Shown: one piece after another, positions 10,136-22,865 of the stretch
Position numbering within the stretch: position 1 is the first letter of the stretch
Layout: every line of letters begins with the position of its first letter
From: Mallotus nudiflorus
Taxonomy: Eukaryota; Streptophyta; Magnoliopsida; Malpighiales; Euphorbiaceae
DNA length: 64,000 nt
Assembly: GCA_947683625.1 (NCBI GenBank)
Contig: CANTUR010000636.1
Coordinates: 124,001-188,000, forward strand
Direction: 5' to 3'
The notes under the pieces: model-generated
What the model was told of the DNA's origin: nothing
Databases searched by the model: none
The model's input: the letters and a program-made list of their open reading frames with translations, nothing else
Translations under genes and position numbers: made by a program

Positions 10136-13100
10136 TACTTTGCAATCTCTAAAAAACAAAAAGTTGGTGTTTAACTTTTTTCCACCACTTGTTTTTTTCT
10201 CTCATCTTCAATTACTGTTCATCATATTTTATATTCTCAATGGATTTGAATTTTTTTTTTTTTTACCATTTTAGCCATAAAATTATTTAAATATCAATTT
10301 TATTTTAATTTTTATATATAAATAATCATATTATGACTTAACAACTTAAATTTATGTAGATTAATCCCCTCTATATATTATATTTTAGTGATAGTGATAA
10401 ATATTTTAGTGATACTCAAGCTCAATCTTGAAGATGAGATTTAGATCGATGAAACAACTATTCAAACAAAGATTAATAGTGTTGAAAAGAGAGAACAATG
10501 CAGCTACCATCTTCAAATTTTTATGTTGCTGGATTTGGTTGAAAGCTATAGTTATTTCTAATTTTTTTTTTTATGTTAGTTATATTTTACTCTTATCTTT
10601 AATGTTTCTATAAAAGTAAAACCTCTCAATCTTCTGAATTACTGATGTAATATCATTATGTTTCAAAGTGTTCATATTTGTGTCTAATGGATCAATTATT
10701 ATTAAAAAAAAAAGTTGGAAACTTAGGTTCTTCCTCATAATTGTCATTTTGCAAAAGATGGTTACCTTCACATCTCTTAAAAAAATATATCATGAAACAC
10801 CTTTCTTTTTGTATTATTATCATTGATTCAATTTGCAACAGAAAACTAAGATCATTATCTTCCACTCCTTGTACAAATGGGTGTGTTGAGTTTCCCACAA
10901 ATGGAACTTCTGAAAGATAATAGCTAAACAAGCTTATCAACCAGCCACATGGCAAAAAAATAAAATTGAATAATGAAGAGAGTATGATGCAATTATAGGG
11001 TTTGATTTATTTTATTGTATTTCTTTTTTTTTTTTTAGGTTATGATCACATGTTCATCCACATGGTCCCATAAAGGGACATGAAGCTCTCCACCCACTAG
11101 ACAACCCATAAAAATAATGATCCCTATTAGAAGTACCCACATCACCTTTTTATATATATATATATATATATTAGAGAAATTGAAGAAGCTTTTTGATGGG
11201 GAGGAGAATCATATCATGTGATTTTGCTCTTTCCCTTCCCTCTCATCAACTTTACTTACTTTCATTCACTTATTAATTCCCTTATAAAAAAAACATCCTT
11301 AATTCCCACAATTCTCAATTATTGATTCTAAATCAAAAACATTCTCTTAGCAAATCTTTAATTTATTAATAAATATGTCTTGTTAATTGAAAGAAAAGTT
11401 GTCATCAATCATCATCATCATCCAGTAACTCAAAAAGGGTTTGTAAGATCCTTTTTCACTTTTATATGTAGAAGTATGTTAACTTATTAAGTTTTAGATG
11501 TAACGAGACAAAGATTAGTATAACCTTAGTTGTGGGATTTCTAGAGAGTTTTCATGGTGTTGTGTCAAATCTTAATTAATTATCTTAATTAGAGATTTGT
11601 AGATCTCAATATCCATTAGTTATAAGTGTTTTAATTATTTTGAAGTTCGAATCGGATAAGATAAAATTCTCTCAACATCTATTTTCTTCATATATAATAA
11701 AATTTGAACCAAAAATTTATTTAAAAGAATTTAAATTTTTTGTTGTTATCAAAAGTGTTAGTTTTTTTTATAAGGATGGGAATCTATAATTTTTTTCTAG
11801 GTTATTGCTTTACAATTAGGCCAATATGCGGTTTTAAAAATTGCATGTTGATAATTTTTTTAAGGAATTGAAAATCTACTCTTTGACTTATTATTTTTCT
11901 ATTGATGGGGAGTAAAAAGTCTATGAAATAATAATTTATGTGAAATAACATCTTTCCAATCTTAAAGATAAACTCATGATTTTTTTAAAATAATTTGAAC
12001 AACTAGTAGTTGTAACTCCTATGAAAACAAATAAACAATATGAATTAGTTCAAAAAAATAAAAAATAATTCAATACATTTTACTTGATTATTTTTTCATA
12101 ATATAAGTTAATCAATTCATTTTTTTTTTTTGGCTAAGAACATTATCTCCACTTAATTCCTCATTTTATATGCATTTTGCACCAAATTTTCTAAATTCAA
12201 ACTCTCATAAACCTAGCTTATGTGATAAAAATGGAGAGTATTGTCAAACTTGACTTTTTTTTAAAAAAAAAAAAGAAAAGAAAAACTTTACTCATTGAGC
12301 AGAAAGTGTGATTATTAATTTGTAATTGAATTGAAAAGACACCAAGTTTCCATGAAAGGCCAATACAAAAACCCTTTTCCTGTCTTGCCCCACATATCAT
12401 CTTGAGCCACACTATAAGATCATGCATCTTCACATGCATCTTGTTGCCCATATCAACTTGTTCATCAACATCAACTTGGTTTCTTTCTTAGCAAAACTTG
12501 GTCACTTCAATTACTAGATTTTTGTTCTGATCCACCATCCCATTAGAGAGGCTTCACCAATAATTCAGAGTCGTATTCATATATAACCTAATGTTTGTCC
12601 CACAAAAATATATTGAGAATCCAATTTGGTACAATGTCCGTGCATGCTATATCATCATCTATATGTATACACACACATATCTAAATATAATTAAATCACA
12701 ACTATTTTTCATGAAAAAAAATGCATGAATAATATTTATGTTACACACTTCTCCTTGCCTACTCAAAAATTCCTGCCTTTTTATGTAGGGTAAGATCGAT
12801 AATTAGCTAAGTGTCCATGTCTCCTTTACCGACAAAAGTTTTTTCTATACAAATTAGTGCAAAATATGTATTATGTTAGTATGTCCTTTTTTTTTTTTTT
12901 AATTTAAATTGCCGTTTTTCAAAACTCAATTCAACGTTGATTAAATTATAATTAATTCAAATCAACAAGATTATAAAAGTTATAAAAAATTTTAAACAAT
13001 TAATTTAACGTGATTGTATATAGCACAACTTGAATTTGAAACATCGTTTAAATGAGAATAATCCATACTGTCTGATATTAATGGTTATTAGTCTGTATTT

Positions 13101-13565
13101 TTTATACATATATAATCAAAAAAGAAAAGAATTTATAAGATAAATTTAATTCAGACTTTAAAATAATCGAGGTCTCTATGACTAATGAATAGTGAAAATA
13201 TAAAAAAATTTAAATTTAAAACCTAAATTAAAATGTTGATTAAGGCTAGCTCATCTTTTTATTTTTAGAAAAAAAAAAATGTAGTTGTTTCTCTTTAGAT
13301 CATAATCAATGAGGAACGATAGGCTTTTAAGAAATGATCAGACAGGTTCATAATTGGACCACGAGAACCAATGGCATGAGATTGAGATAATCACAATTTT
13401 GTGGAGCATGAATAAGTCACTGCACCAGCTGTGTGTGTTATGAAATTAATTGAGAGTAAATGGACCACATAATCTCATCAAATCTTTCAACCCATTTAAT
13501 TCTTCTGCAATTTGGGGACAAAATTATTCATTTCTGTTGTTGATTTCAAGCTCACAACTCAATAT

Positions 13566-13605
<40 letters not shown>

Positions 13606-13622
13606 TATTAACAGCATTCAAA
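10136..13622. other. Intergenic stretch without recognisable gene
   Basis: ORFs here are short and match no family I know. Between 11040 and 11460 a TA run (11152-11170) is followed by a pyrimidine-rich stretch resembling a plant core promoter and leader, but no coding exon follows. A TA microsatellite ends the stretch (13570-13603). Sequence at 12940-13095 is distantly similar to 16610-16755, suggesting a degraded dispersed repeat. Confidence 0.5.
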
Positions 13623-16602
13623 GGTAATAATTCAAAATTTTATAAATTATTAAATTAATTTTTAAAATTTACAATTTTAATAAATATTTATTAAATTATT
13701 ATGTTATGGTTATTTTGTGAAATGAAATTAAATTCAAGTGTTATTAATTATTTTATTATATTATGGTATAATATTAAATTGAAATTTAAAACTTAAATTT
13801 ATTGTTATATAATGTTATTATTATTATTATTTGTGAATTATATTAATGTAGTGTATTTTAATATATTTTAATATTATGATGAGTTTAATTAGAAAAGAAA
13901 ATATTTAAATTAAAGATATTTATTATTATTATTATTTTATCCTTCTCTACTTTTTGATAAAAATAAAAATAATATATATATATATACAAAAGAAAAGTTT
14001 CTTTCCCCTCCTCTCTTTCTTCCTTTCCCCTTTTCCCTCCCTTTCCTTCTTTTTCTTTTTCTACCCTGCAGAATGCAGTTTCGCGCCACCCAACCCTCCC
14101 CTTTGTGCGACAGAGCCTGGCAGCACCACCATCGCCGCCGTCGCTTCTCCCCAGCTCGCCACCACCACTTGTCCCTCCTCTCACCGTCGGCATCTTCCAC
14201 CTCCTTGTTTATTCTCGATGCCGTGAGCTTCTAGAGACCACCGGTGACGTTTCCAATAGTGGTTGGAACTCGTACCAGTCTCATTTGAAAGCTGGTGTCA
14301 TAGGCTTCAATTTTCCCAAGATAAATTGCTCGATTGACTTCGAATTTAGCTTCAATTTTAGATAATTCATTATAGGATTCTTCGTTTCAATTGTTGATTT
14401 TGTGTTCAATTGATTTTATTCTTGTTAAATTAACTTTAGATTAGTTAAATTGAAGTTGTAAGCTTTCCGAAAATGTATTTAAATTCAATTTTGGTGATAG
14501 TTGATATTTGAGCATTATTCCGAGCTCGGTTACTGTTCACGGATACTGTTCCCGGCTCGAAAATGTGTTTTATTTCTAATAAATTCTATTAATTATTTTA
14601 AGTATATTTTGTTAAGAAAGTTTATTGAAATTATTTTCCAAATATTTATATGAATTTTTGAATATTTATATAAAAAATTAGATTTTTGGAAAAATTAGTA
14701 TAAATTATTAAATTTTATATTTTAGTTGAAATTATAGTTAATTATTATGTTTTGGATAATTTTTGAGTACTAAATAGTATTAAAATAATTTTTATGAATT
14801 ATTTACTATTTTTAGCTAATTAATAATAATTTTTGGAAATATATTCGAATAATAATTTTACGTATTATTGTTAAGATTAAATGAATTATTAGCTATTTTT
14901 ATTATATACTTGGGCAATTTAAATAATTATTTGTAATTTATACTATTTGATTTCGAATATTTGAAAAATGAATTTTTATTAATATTATTTAATTATATTT
15001 GGAAAAATAAATATCTTCGATGCTTTTATTATTTAAATAAATTGAATTATGTTTTTTTATGAGTTTTGGTGAATTATTAGTATTTATTATTATTTTATTT
15101 ATTTTGATTCTGTTGGTTATCGGTTGGACAATAAATGTAGTTTGGGGCCTAACCCGGGAAGTTTAGATTTTTGAGTATTTGAAGTGTATTTGCTTGCAAG
15201 ATCGGCTCTACTTTTAGTAGATAGACATCCGTTTTACAAAGGAAACTCTGTTGAATTTTTGGTAGAATTCATGTAAAACGTGATATCGGATCGGTCTTGA
15301 ATTTTAGTTTTGTTGAGTCTTGTCCTAGATTGAGTTGTTTTCTAGAAATTCTAAAAGCATAAATTAGGATTTCGATTATAATATATTATTTTTAGTTTTA
15401 TTATTTTTCTTAGTTGCTCTGCATGCTAGACCTATTGGATTGGGCTAGCCAAGTTAGGGTCAATGAGCACATTTAAACTGTAAGTTATTATTATATGTAT
15501 ACATTGCATGTATATAATACTGCGAGCATTCATATTTTGAATAAATATGATTTTTCATTATGCTTTAATTCATTAAATTGTTATTATATGATTTATTTCG
15601 AATATATATTTTTTCATATATATTTACATGTGATTATTAAATTGTGAAAATAAATGTTATTCTTGTTTATTATGAATTTTTAATTATTTTATTATGAAAT
15701 AATATTTTTGAAGGATAGTTATAAACCGTGCCACTTAACGGGTCACACTAGAACTGTTGCACAGCAGTACGCTAGAATTAGACTTTGAACGTTGATATGA
15801 AAATTGTGATTGTTGTGAATTGTGGATGATAAGAGGTGTAACTGCGAATTCTCGGTTGACCTGTAGGGTATTTGGGGCCAATTAGCATCGGTAGTAGAAC
15901 TTCAAATCCTCAGTTGACCCTTTGTATACTTGGGGCCAGTTCACTGCCAATAGTTGGATAAATAATATTTTGGAGATATGGAGAGTTTGTTGGCTAAGTA
16001 AATACAGTGATCGAGCTTGCAGATATTTAGAAATTCTGCTCTGATCCTTCACCCAAAATTTTTCTGTATTTATTATTATAATAAAAATGGATTTTTAGCA
16101 TTTGTATAAAAAGCATGTATATATTAAATAAATATATAAATTATTATACTAACACTTGGGTGTCTATATCGTTAGGTTGTATGTATATATATAATAATAA
16201 TTCACTTAGTGAGGTCTGATCCCCTCAATTTTTTTTCAGAATCTTTTATTTCAGATCTCCCTATTAGACATATTCACTGGACTCTTTCCTTCCCAGCCGA
16301 CTTATGTAACTACTGAACTGTTACTTTTCTTATATTTTAGCAAACATTGCATTAGTAGTGCTTCTTGATTTTAGTATCTGTACTGTATTAGATAGTGATT
16401 CTGCATTTAAAGAGTTGTATGAATATATTTTATTATGTTATGATATGGATTTCTTTTATATTAATTAAAGTTTTAATTTTGATGTATTTTTGTGATATGT
16501 TTGCATGTGTTTTTATTTTTTTAAGGCTTGTTACGGATTTCGGATTCACGAGAATTCCCGTTTCTTAGCCCTAGTCATGAGTCTCCAGTTTGGATCGTGA
16601 CA
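13623..16602 (+). repeat. LTR4, chromovirus-type solo LTR
   Basis: About 2.98 kb, same subfamily as LTR5: its first 60 bases (TTTTATAAATTATTAAATTA and following) align with the start of LTR5 read on the minus strand. It ends TTTGGATCGTGACA. It keeps the GC-richer island (14000-14240), the stem-loop (15205-15284), the accession block starting GAAGGATAGTTATAAACCG (15713), two copies of the CTCGGTTGACC repeat (15855, 15910) and the final AAGGCTTGTTACGG block (16523). No 5-bp duplication is evident and the first two bases are not TG, so the left boundary is uncertain by a few bases. No primer-binding site follows. Confidence 0.82.
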
Positions 16603-17201
16603 ACTACACTCTAATTAATTCGGTTCAATATAAATAGAACCACAAAAATAATAAAAAATCTTCCTATAATTAATTTAATATGACTGCATACATAATGACT
16701 TAAATTTAAAATGTTCCTTAAATAAAAACAATATCGTCAATTGATTCCAATGGTTGATATATATATATATATATATATTCAGTCAATTAATTAGCTAATT
16801 GCACATTAACTAGGTTTAGATTTGAAATCATGATTTGAGATAAAAATTAAATAGTGTGAATGTTGACAACCATCTTAATTAATTATAATTGTTGGGTAAG
16901 AGTCTAAAAATATTTCTACAATTTTTCGTGGTGTCATAATAATTTAGACTTAAATGAAATATATAAATAATTTTCTCTTTTTAATTTACCATCTTTAATA
17001 CGATATTATAATTAAATAAAATATTTCAAAAATCCAAATATTAAGTTTTGAATGATTATTTTTAGTTAGATCCATTACCAATGTTTGATATTCAGATCCA
17101 TTAACAATGTTTAATATTTACAATTATCCATCAAAAATTGAGTACCTTAATAGTATAATTCTCTTTATAACTCAAGAGTTTAATATTTACCTCTCATATT
17201 A
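16603..17201. other. Unassigned AT-rich stretch between LTR4 and the minus-strand copia element
   Basis: Contains a TA run at 16757-16779 and no recognisable gene. An 87-codon ORF starting at 17107 crosses into the copia LTR and resembles nothing. Confidence 0.5.
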
Positions 17202-17722
17202 TGTTGTGGAATTTGAGTTAATTTCCACCAATAATAACAAATTCACTTTAAAAACTATTGTACAGGTGAGTAGAGCGAAAATAATTGTACTAAAAAATCA
17301 TTTCAAGATAGATTTTGAGGAAAGTGTAGTAGGTCATAATGGTCCACTTAAATACCATATTCTTGGATAGAATTTTACCAAAATAAGTAATTTAATAGCA
17401 CAATAATTCAAAACAACTATATTTGATAATAACTATTAAATAGACATAAAAGATAACACCAAAATTTGACAAGGTTCAGCCAATTATGCCTACATCCTCG
17501 GATACAGCCAAAATAATATTTCACTTATTTGAGGAAATATTACAAAAGAGAAAAAAAGAATAAGATGTCTAAATATGAAAGAAGGCAATTTCGGGATATC
17601 TTTGGGAGATGTTTGGGATATTGGATGATTTTAACAAAGGGGGGAGGAGTCCTTTTATTGCCTAAGGACTCCTCCAATTTTTCCAAAATTCCAACATGGG
17701 AATTTTGCCATAAAATTAATAA
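17202..17722 (-). repeat. Left LTR (3' LTR) of the broken minus-strand Ty1/copia element
   Basis: From TGTTGTGGAATTTGAG this matches the right LTR at 43281-43494 for about 210 bp: both have AATAATAA...AAATTCAC, then AATCA, then TCATAAT.G.TC.ACTTAAATACC and ATAAGTAATTTAAT. On the minus strand a polypurine-like GTCAAGGTGGAGATTT lies at about 17721-17735, where the 3' LTR should start. Length is about 520 bp. The two LTRs are now 26 kb apart because of later insertions. Confidence 0.75.
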
Positions 17723-17848
17723 ATCTCCACCTTGACAAAATTTCATACAATTCTCTCACAAATCCAATATTCAGTAGTGTCTCAAAATTTCAATTTTCAA
17801 TTTTTGACAATATTGATCAAGTCTAAACAATGTTTGAACTTGACTACT
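17723..17848 (-). mobile_element. 3' internal end of the broken copia element
   Basis: Short non-coding segment between the polypurine tract and the inserted solo LTR. The last 5 bases, CTACT (17844-17848), are the target duplicated by that insertion. Confidence 0.6.
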
Positions 17849-19937
17849 TGTAGACGGCGGGGTTTAGCGAACATCCAAAATTTTAGCAACCGCGACACTG
17901 TTTGAGCTCAGGACTCTAGAGAACACACTAACCACTATCACAAACACAAGGCATGGAGATGAAGAGTTGCCACCCAGGGTAATAACTAGGAAAAATCGAA
18001 AAGGTGGTACTCGATTCCCTAAAAGAAAGCTAGCACCACAATCAGAAGATTCTGGATACGGAATACCAACTTCTTTCAATCTTTTGTTCATTTAATTACT
18101 TTATGAATTATTATTTTATTTTCTATTTACATGCAATTTCATATAAACCCAAAACAATCAACTCCAAGACAGACTAGTCATGAAATATACAAGTAAATAA
18201 TGCATTCAATAAATCACATAATCTCTAAGTTAGTCTAATCTACATGATTTTAAATAAATGAGTTAAATCTTCATTTTTTAAATTAGAAGTGAACCTAAAG
18301 ACCTAATTCCTTTTGATTTTAATTAAAGGAACCTAGGTCTATATTTTTTAATTTTAAAAATGAGCCTAATTCTACATGTTATAAAGGTATTTAAATTAGT
18401 GGGCTTAATTCTACATGTTTTAATTCTAAGGTGATGTTATATCTACAAATTATGAAAAAGGCTTAAATTAAGTGGGTTAAGTCTAAATTAATTAAATTAA
18501 ATTAAGTGAGCCTATATCTAATTAACTAAATGGGCCTAAGGATATTTCTAACCTAAAATCTAATTAATTATGGATCTAAAAATATATTTTAATTAATTAA
18601 ACCTAATTAATTATTAAATGAGATGGGCTAAAAGAATTACCTAAACTTAAATAAACAAATCAAGACCTAAAATGGGCTTAAGACCTAAAACACATAGAAA
18701 TAATAAATAAACCCCAAAAACAAATAAAAACACAAAAAATAATTAAATAAGATCAAATAAATAATTAAATTAATCCTTACTAAAACTCTAATTTTCTTAA
18801 TATGCAACCTAAATTAATTTACTTCCTCCATTGATTTTAAATAATTACCTAATTGAAACCTAATTTTACTAATCAATTTAATCAAAAAATAAATAAATAG
18901 CCATACATATAATTTTTTTACTCCCACTATTCGGGCTATTACATTAATTCATAAAAGAATTAATAAAATAAAATAAAAACCTTATAAACTAAGTCTCTAC
19001 GAGGCTTTATCTCTAATTTTTCACGGACTTTTCATGAATTCATCTCTTCCACTGGATCACCATGCGTTTTCCTCTATCCTCATCAAAATAAAAAGATAAA
19101 ATTGTAATTGATGAATAAATTATGATAATAACACAAAAGAAAAAATAAAAAATAATATAAAAATAAAAAAAAAGAAATAAGAAGAAGATGATGATGCTTA
19201 TGAATGATTTGAGGTACTCCTCAGATTGGTAGTTAACTGTTCTTGATAAATCTTCGAATCTTTTTCTTCAAAAATTCTCCATGAATCTTGAATTATTTGT
19301 TAAATTAAAAGGAATTTTTCATAAAAAAAAAACTCAAAAGAAATAAAATCACGTTTTCTTCTTCTTCTTTCTCTTCTTTTCCTTCTTTTTTCTTCTTTCT
19401 CTCTTTTTCCTCGTCACCGTCTCCCTTTTCTTTTTCTGCTATTCTCTTTTTATATAATGGAGCTAGGAAGCCTAGCCCCAATCCTAATGTGATTCTAATT
19501 CTTAAAGTATAAGATTAATACTTAAAATTATATTTAGGAATTTTAAACTTGTTAGGATTGAGTTAATTAGAAATTTTAAACCAATTAAAAATAGGAAAAC
19601 AGAAATGGAAGAATTCAATTCCGACCGGAATTACACAATCTCGATCGGAATTGGTGTAATTTCGATCGGAATTACATAATTCTGGTCGGAATGATGGAAT
19701 TTCGACATGTATTCTTTTTTTTTAACATTTAATTACAAGAAGACCCCTAGAATAATTTAAATTTTACAATTAGGTCCTAAAAAAACTTTACAATTTAGTC
19801 CCTAAAAACATTAAATTTTTCCTTTAAAAGTTGCGTTTAAATCCTTAGAATTTTAAAGATTAAGTATTGAAGACATTTTTATCACTGGAGTCCTTTGCTG
19901 CATCCATAACACATAATCCCGAAGTTGGGTGTCTACA
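17849..19937 (-). repeat. Solo LTR of an unrelated retroelement, TGTAGAC...GTCTACA
   Basis: The 2089-bp segment has TG...CA ends with matching TGTAGAC and GTCTACA termini, flanked by a perfect CTACT duplication (17844-17848, 19938-19942). Read on the minus strand it opens TGTAGACACCCAACTTCGGG and closes with AAACCCCGCCGTCTACA, a style I associate with Tat/Ogre-type Ty3/gypsy LTRs; this lineage call is from memory. There are no gag or pol motifs. A short array at about 19605-19705 repeats variants of ATTTCGATCGGAATTAC four to five times. A pyrimidine-rich tract lies at 19355-19435. Confidence 0.85.
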
Positions 19938-19942
19938 CTACT

Positions 19943-21735
19943 GTTACTACTTTTGTCATTATATTAGCAGAATTTTTATGGTCTGAATCTTTTAGATTAT
20001 AACTCTACCTTTTTCCAGAATCTCCCATACAAAGTGATATCGAACATTGATGTGCTTGGTCCTTGCACTCTGACTGTTATAATGCACTTTGATGTGCTTC
20101 TACTCCATTCTCAGTTCACCAAGCAACCTTTGAAGCTAGATTACCTTTATAGCCTCTGTAATTATCATATACTCTACCTCTATAGTAGACAAAGCAACTG
20201 TTGACTATAAAGTGTACTTCCAACTAATTGGTGCCTTTGCAAAAGTAAGCACATAACTAGCAGTTGATCGACACTTATCCAAATCACTAGTATAGTTAGA
20301 ATTACACCAACTAGACACTAACCATCTTGCCTATCCTGCTGAAATTCCAAACCAACATCTATGGTGTGTAGAAGATACCATAGAATCTATTTCACAGCTT
20401 ACCAATACTCATTTCCTGGATTATGCATGTACCTGCTTACAACCCCAACTGCCTATGAAATATCGAGTTTTGTACACACCATTGCATACATCAAGCTACC
20501 AACAACACTTACATAAGGTACTTTTGACATGTATTCTTGTTTTGCATTATTTTTTGGTGACATGGATGCACTAAATTTAAAATAAGGAGTAAGTGGTGTA
20601 CTAACTAGTTTTGACTTCTCATTCATGCCAAAACATTTTAGTACCTTCCTCAGACATTCTTTATGAGACAAATAAAGCCTCCCCAATTTTCTATCTTTAG
20701 TTTTCTTTATGCCAAAGATCTTCTTTACTTCACTGAGATCCTTTATCTCAAACTCTTTATTTAATTAAGTCTTTAATTTCTCAATTTCTATCTGACTTTT
20801 GGAAGTTATCATCATATCATCAATACAAAAAAGAAGATGTATATAGGATCTGTCTTATAGCTTGTGCAAATACACACAATGATCATATTTACTTCTTATG
20901 TAATTTTACCTTATCATAAACTTGTCAAATTGCTTGTACCACTGCCTCGAAGATTGCTTCAATCCATACAACGATTTTTCCAATTTCTATACCATCTTCT
21001 CTTTGTTAACAATTTTGAATCCAGTAGGCTGAGTCATATAGATTTCATCATCCAAGTCTCAGTGTAAAAATACAGTTTTTACATCCATCTGAACTAATTC
21101 CAAATCAAACTGCATTACTAAAGCCAATAAAATTCTGATAAATGTTTTACAATTGGAGAAAATATTTCATTATAATCAACTCCCTCCATCTGAGCGTAGT
21201 CTTTAGCCACCATTTTTTTTTGTGACGAACATTATCTTTGTTAGAAAACTCATCTTTCTTTGCATATACCCATTTGTACCAAATTGCCTTATTTCCTTTT
21301 TGAAGACTAGTTAGTTTCCGTATCTAATTCTTTTGAAAGGATTGTATTTCTTCATTTATGGTGATCCTTCACTTATCTTGTTATGAACTTTGGACTGCTT
21401 CGTTATAAGTGGCAGGAATGTCATCAATTGTAATTGTTGATGCAGAAGCGACCATATTAGCATAGCGAGCAGGTAGTCTAATGGTCCTTTTTCTCTTACT
21501 GAGTGTAATTGATTCAATTTGCTATGGAGGTTCTTAGGTCTGAACCTCTTCTATATTTGACTCTTCTTTTACCATATGAGAGTCATCATCAGTTTCTTCA
21601 TTGGTTGGGACAAATCTGTTGACATTAAACTCCACTTTTTTAGGAGTACCATCTATATACTCTATATTTTTAGAAGTCACCTTTCTCAATATAGTAGATT
21701 CATCAAAGGTAATATCCCTGCTGAATATTATTTTC
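19943..21735 (-). pseudogene. Ty1/copia pol remnant: reverse transcriptase and RNase H
   Basis: Minus-strand translation gives copia pol pieces in order from right to left. At 21680-21735 is KIIFSRDITFDES, the linker before RT. RT remnants follow at 20760-21300. At 20453-20686 is GRLYLSHKECLRKVLKCFGM with VPYVSVVGSLMYAM, the end of RT. RNase H-like sequence runs to about 19960. Frames are broken by many stops and shifts, so it is inactive. It is cut on the right by LTR5 (21736) and on the left by the 2089-bp solo LTR. It belongs with the gag at 42785-43268 and the LTRs at 17202 and 43281. Protease and integrase of this element are not found and were probably lost. Confidence 0.85.
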
Positions 21736-22775
21736 TATCACGACCCAAACCGGGGAGTCATGACCGGCGTTAGGGAACGAGAATTCTTTCAAATTTGGAA
21801 TCTATAGCAAGCCTTAAAAATAAAAAAAAAATCATGCAAATATACACAAAAATACATCAAAATTAAAAATTTAATTAATATAAAATAAATCCTTATATCA
21901 TAATATAATAAAATATCTTCATACAATATTCAAATACATAAACATTATCTAAAACTATACAGATCCTAAAACAAGAAGCACTATTACTGCATCGTTTATT
22001 AAAATACAAGAGAAGTAATGGTTCAATCTTTACATAAATCAGCCGGGAAGGAAAGAGTTTGGCAAATAAGTCTAAGAGAGAGGTCTAAAGTAGAAGATCC
22101 TGAAAAAATATTGAGGGGAGTCAGACCTCACTGAGTGAATTATTATAATATATATACATGCAACCAAAAGCCATATACAATCAAGCATCAATATAATAAT
22201 ATATATATTTATATATATACATGCATTTCATACAGATGTCAAAAATTCACTTTTTATAATAATAAATGCAGAAAAATTTTTTGGTGAAGAATCGGTGCAG
22301 AACCCTAAAATATTTCGCAACCTCAATCATTGAACTTCACTAACCAACAGACTTACTTAATTCCAAAATACTTCTCTTCTCAAGTTTTGGACAATCAACT
22401 GGCCTTGAGACACTAAGTCAATTGAGCTCCCGCATTCTCATTATTGGCATGATTGGTCCCGAGACACTAGGTCAACCGAGCTCCCGCAGTCTCACTGTCG
22501 GCATGATTGGCCCCGAGACATTAGGTCAACTGATCTCCTGTAATCACACTACTCTCTCACCACAAATCTCAATAATCAATTATTCATATCTCTTATCAAT
22601 AAATTTTATAATATCAATCATAACATTTTAATGTACTGGTACACACACAGTCCTAGTGTAGTCCACTAGATAGCATGTTCTATTGTTGTCCTCTAAAATA
22701 TTTTTTCAAAAATAATTAAATAAATGAAATCATATTAAATATATAAAACATCCAATTTATACAAATAAATATTCA

Positions 22776-22865
<90 letters not shown>

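Noticed and set aside
12218..12451. 77-codon ORF on the minus strand containing MHDLI, suggestive of a disease-resistance NB-ARC protein
   Set aside because: Only five residues match, there are no P-loop, GLPL or LRR motifs around it, and the ORF ends in a poly-A-encoded Phe/Lys tract.
12340..12480. Possible microRNA precursor (CTGTCTTGCCCCACATATCA recalled miR482-like sequence)
   Set aside because: Does not match known miR482/2118 sequences, and I could find no opposite arm forming a hairpin.
13885..14365. Several overlapping ORFs of 86-102 codons on both strands
   Set aside because: Compositional products of the pyrimidine-rich island of LTR4. Not conserved in LTR5.
16610..16755. Similarity to 12940-13095 as possible flanking duplication of LTR4
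   Set aside because: Similarity is weak and gapped, and the segments are not directly adjacent to the LTR on the left. More likely two old copies of a dispersed repeat.
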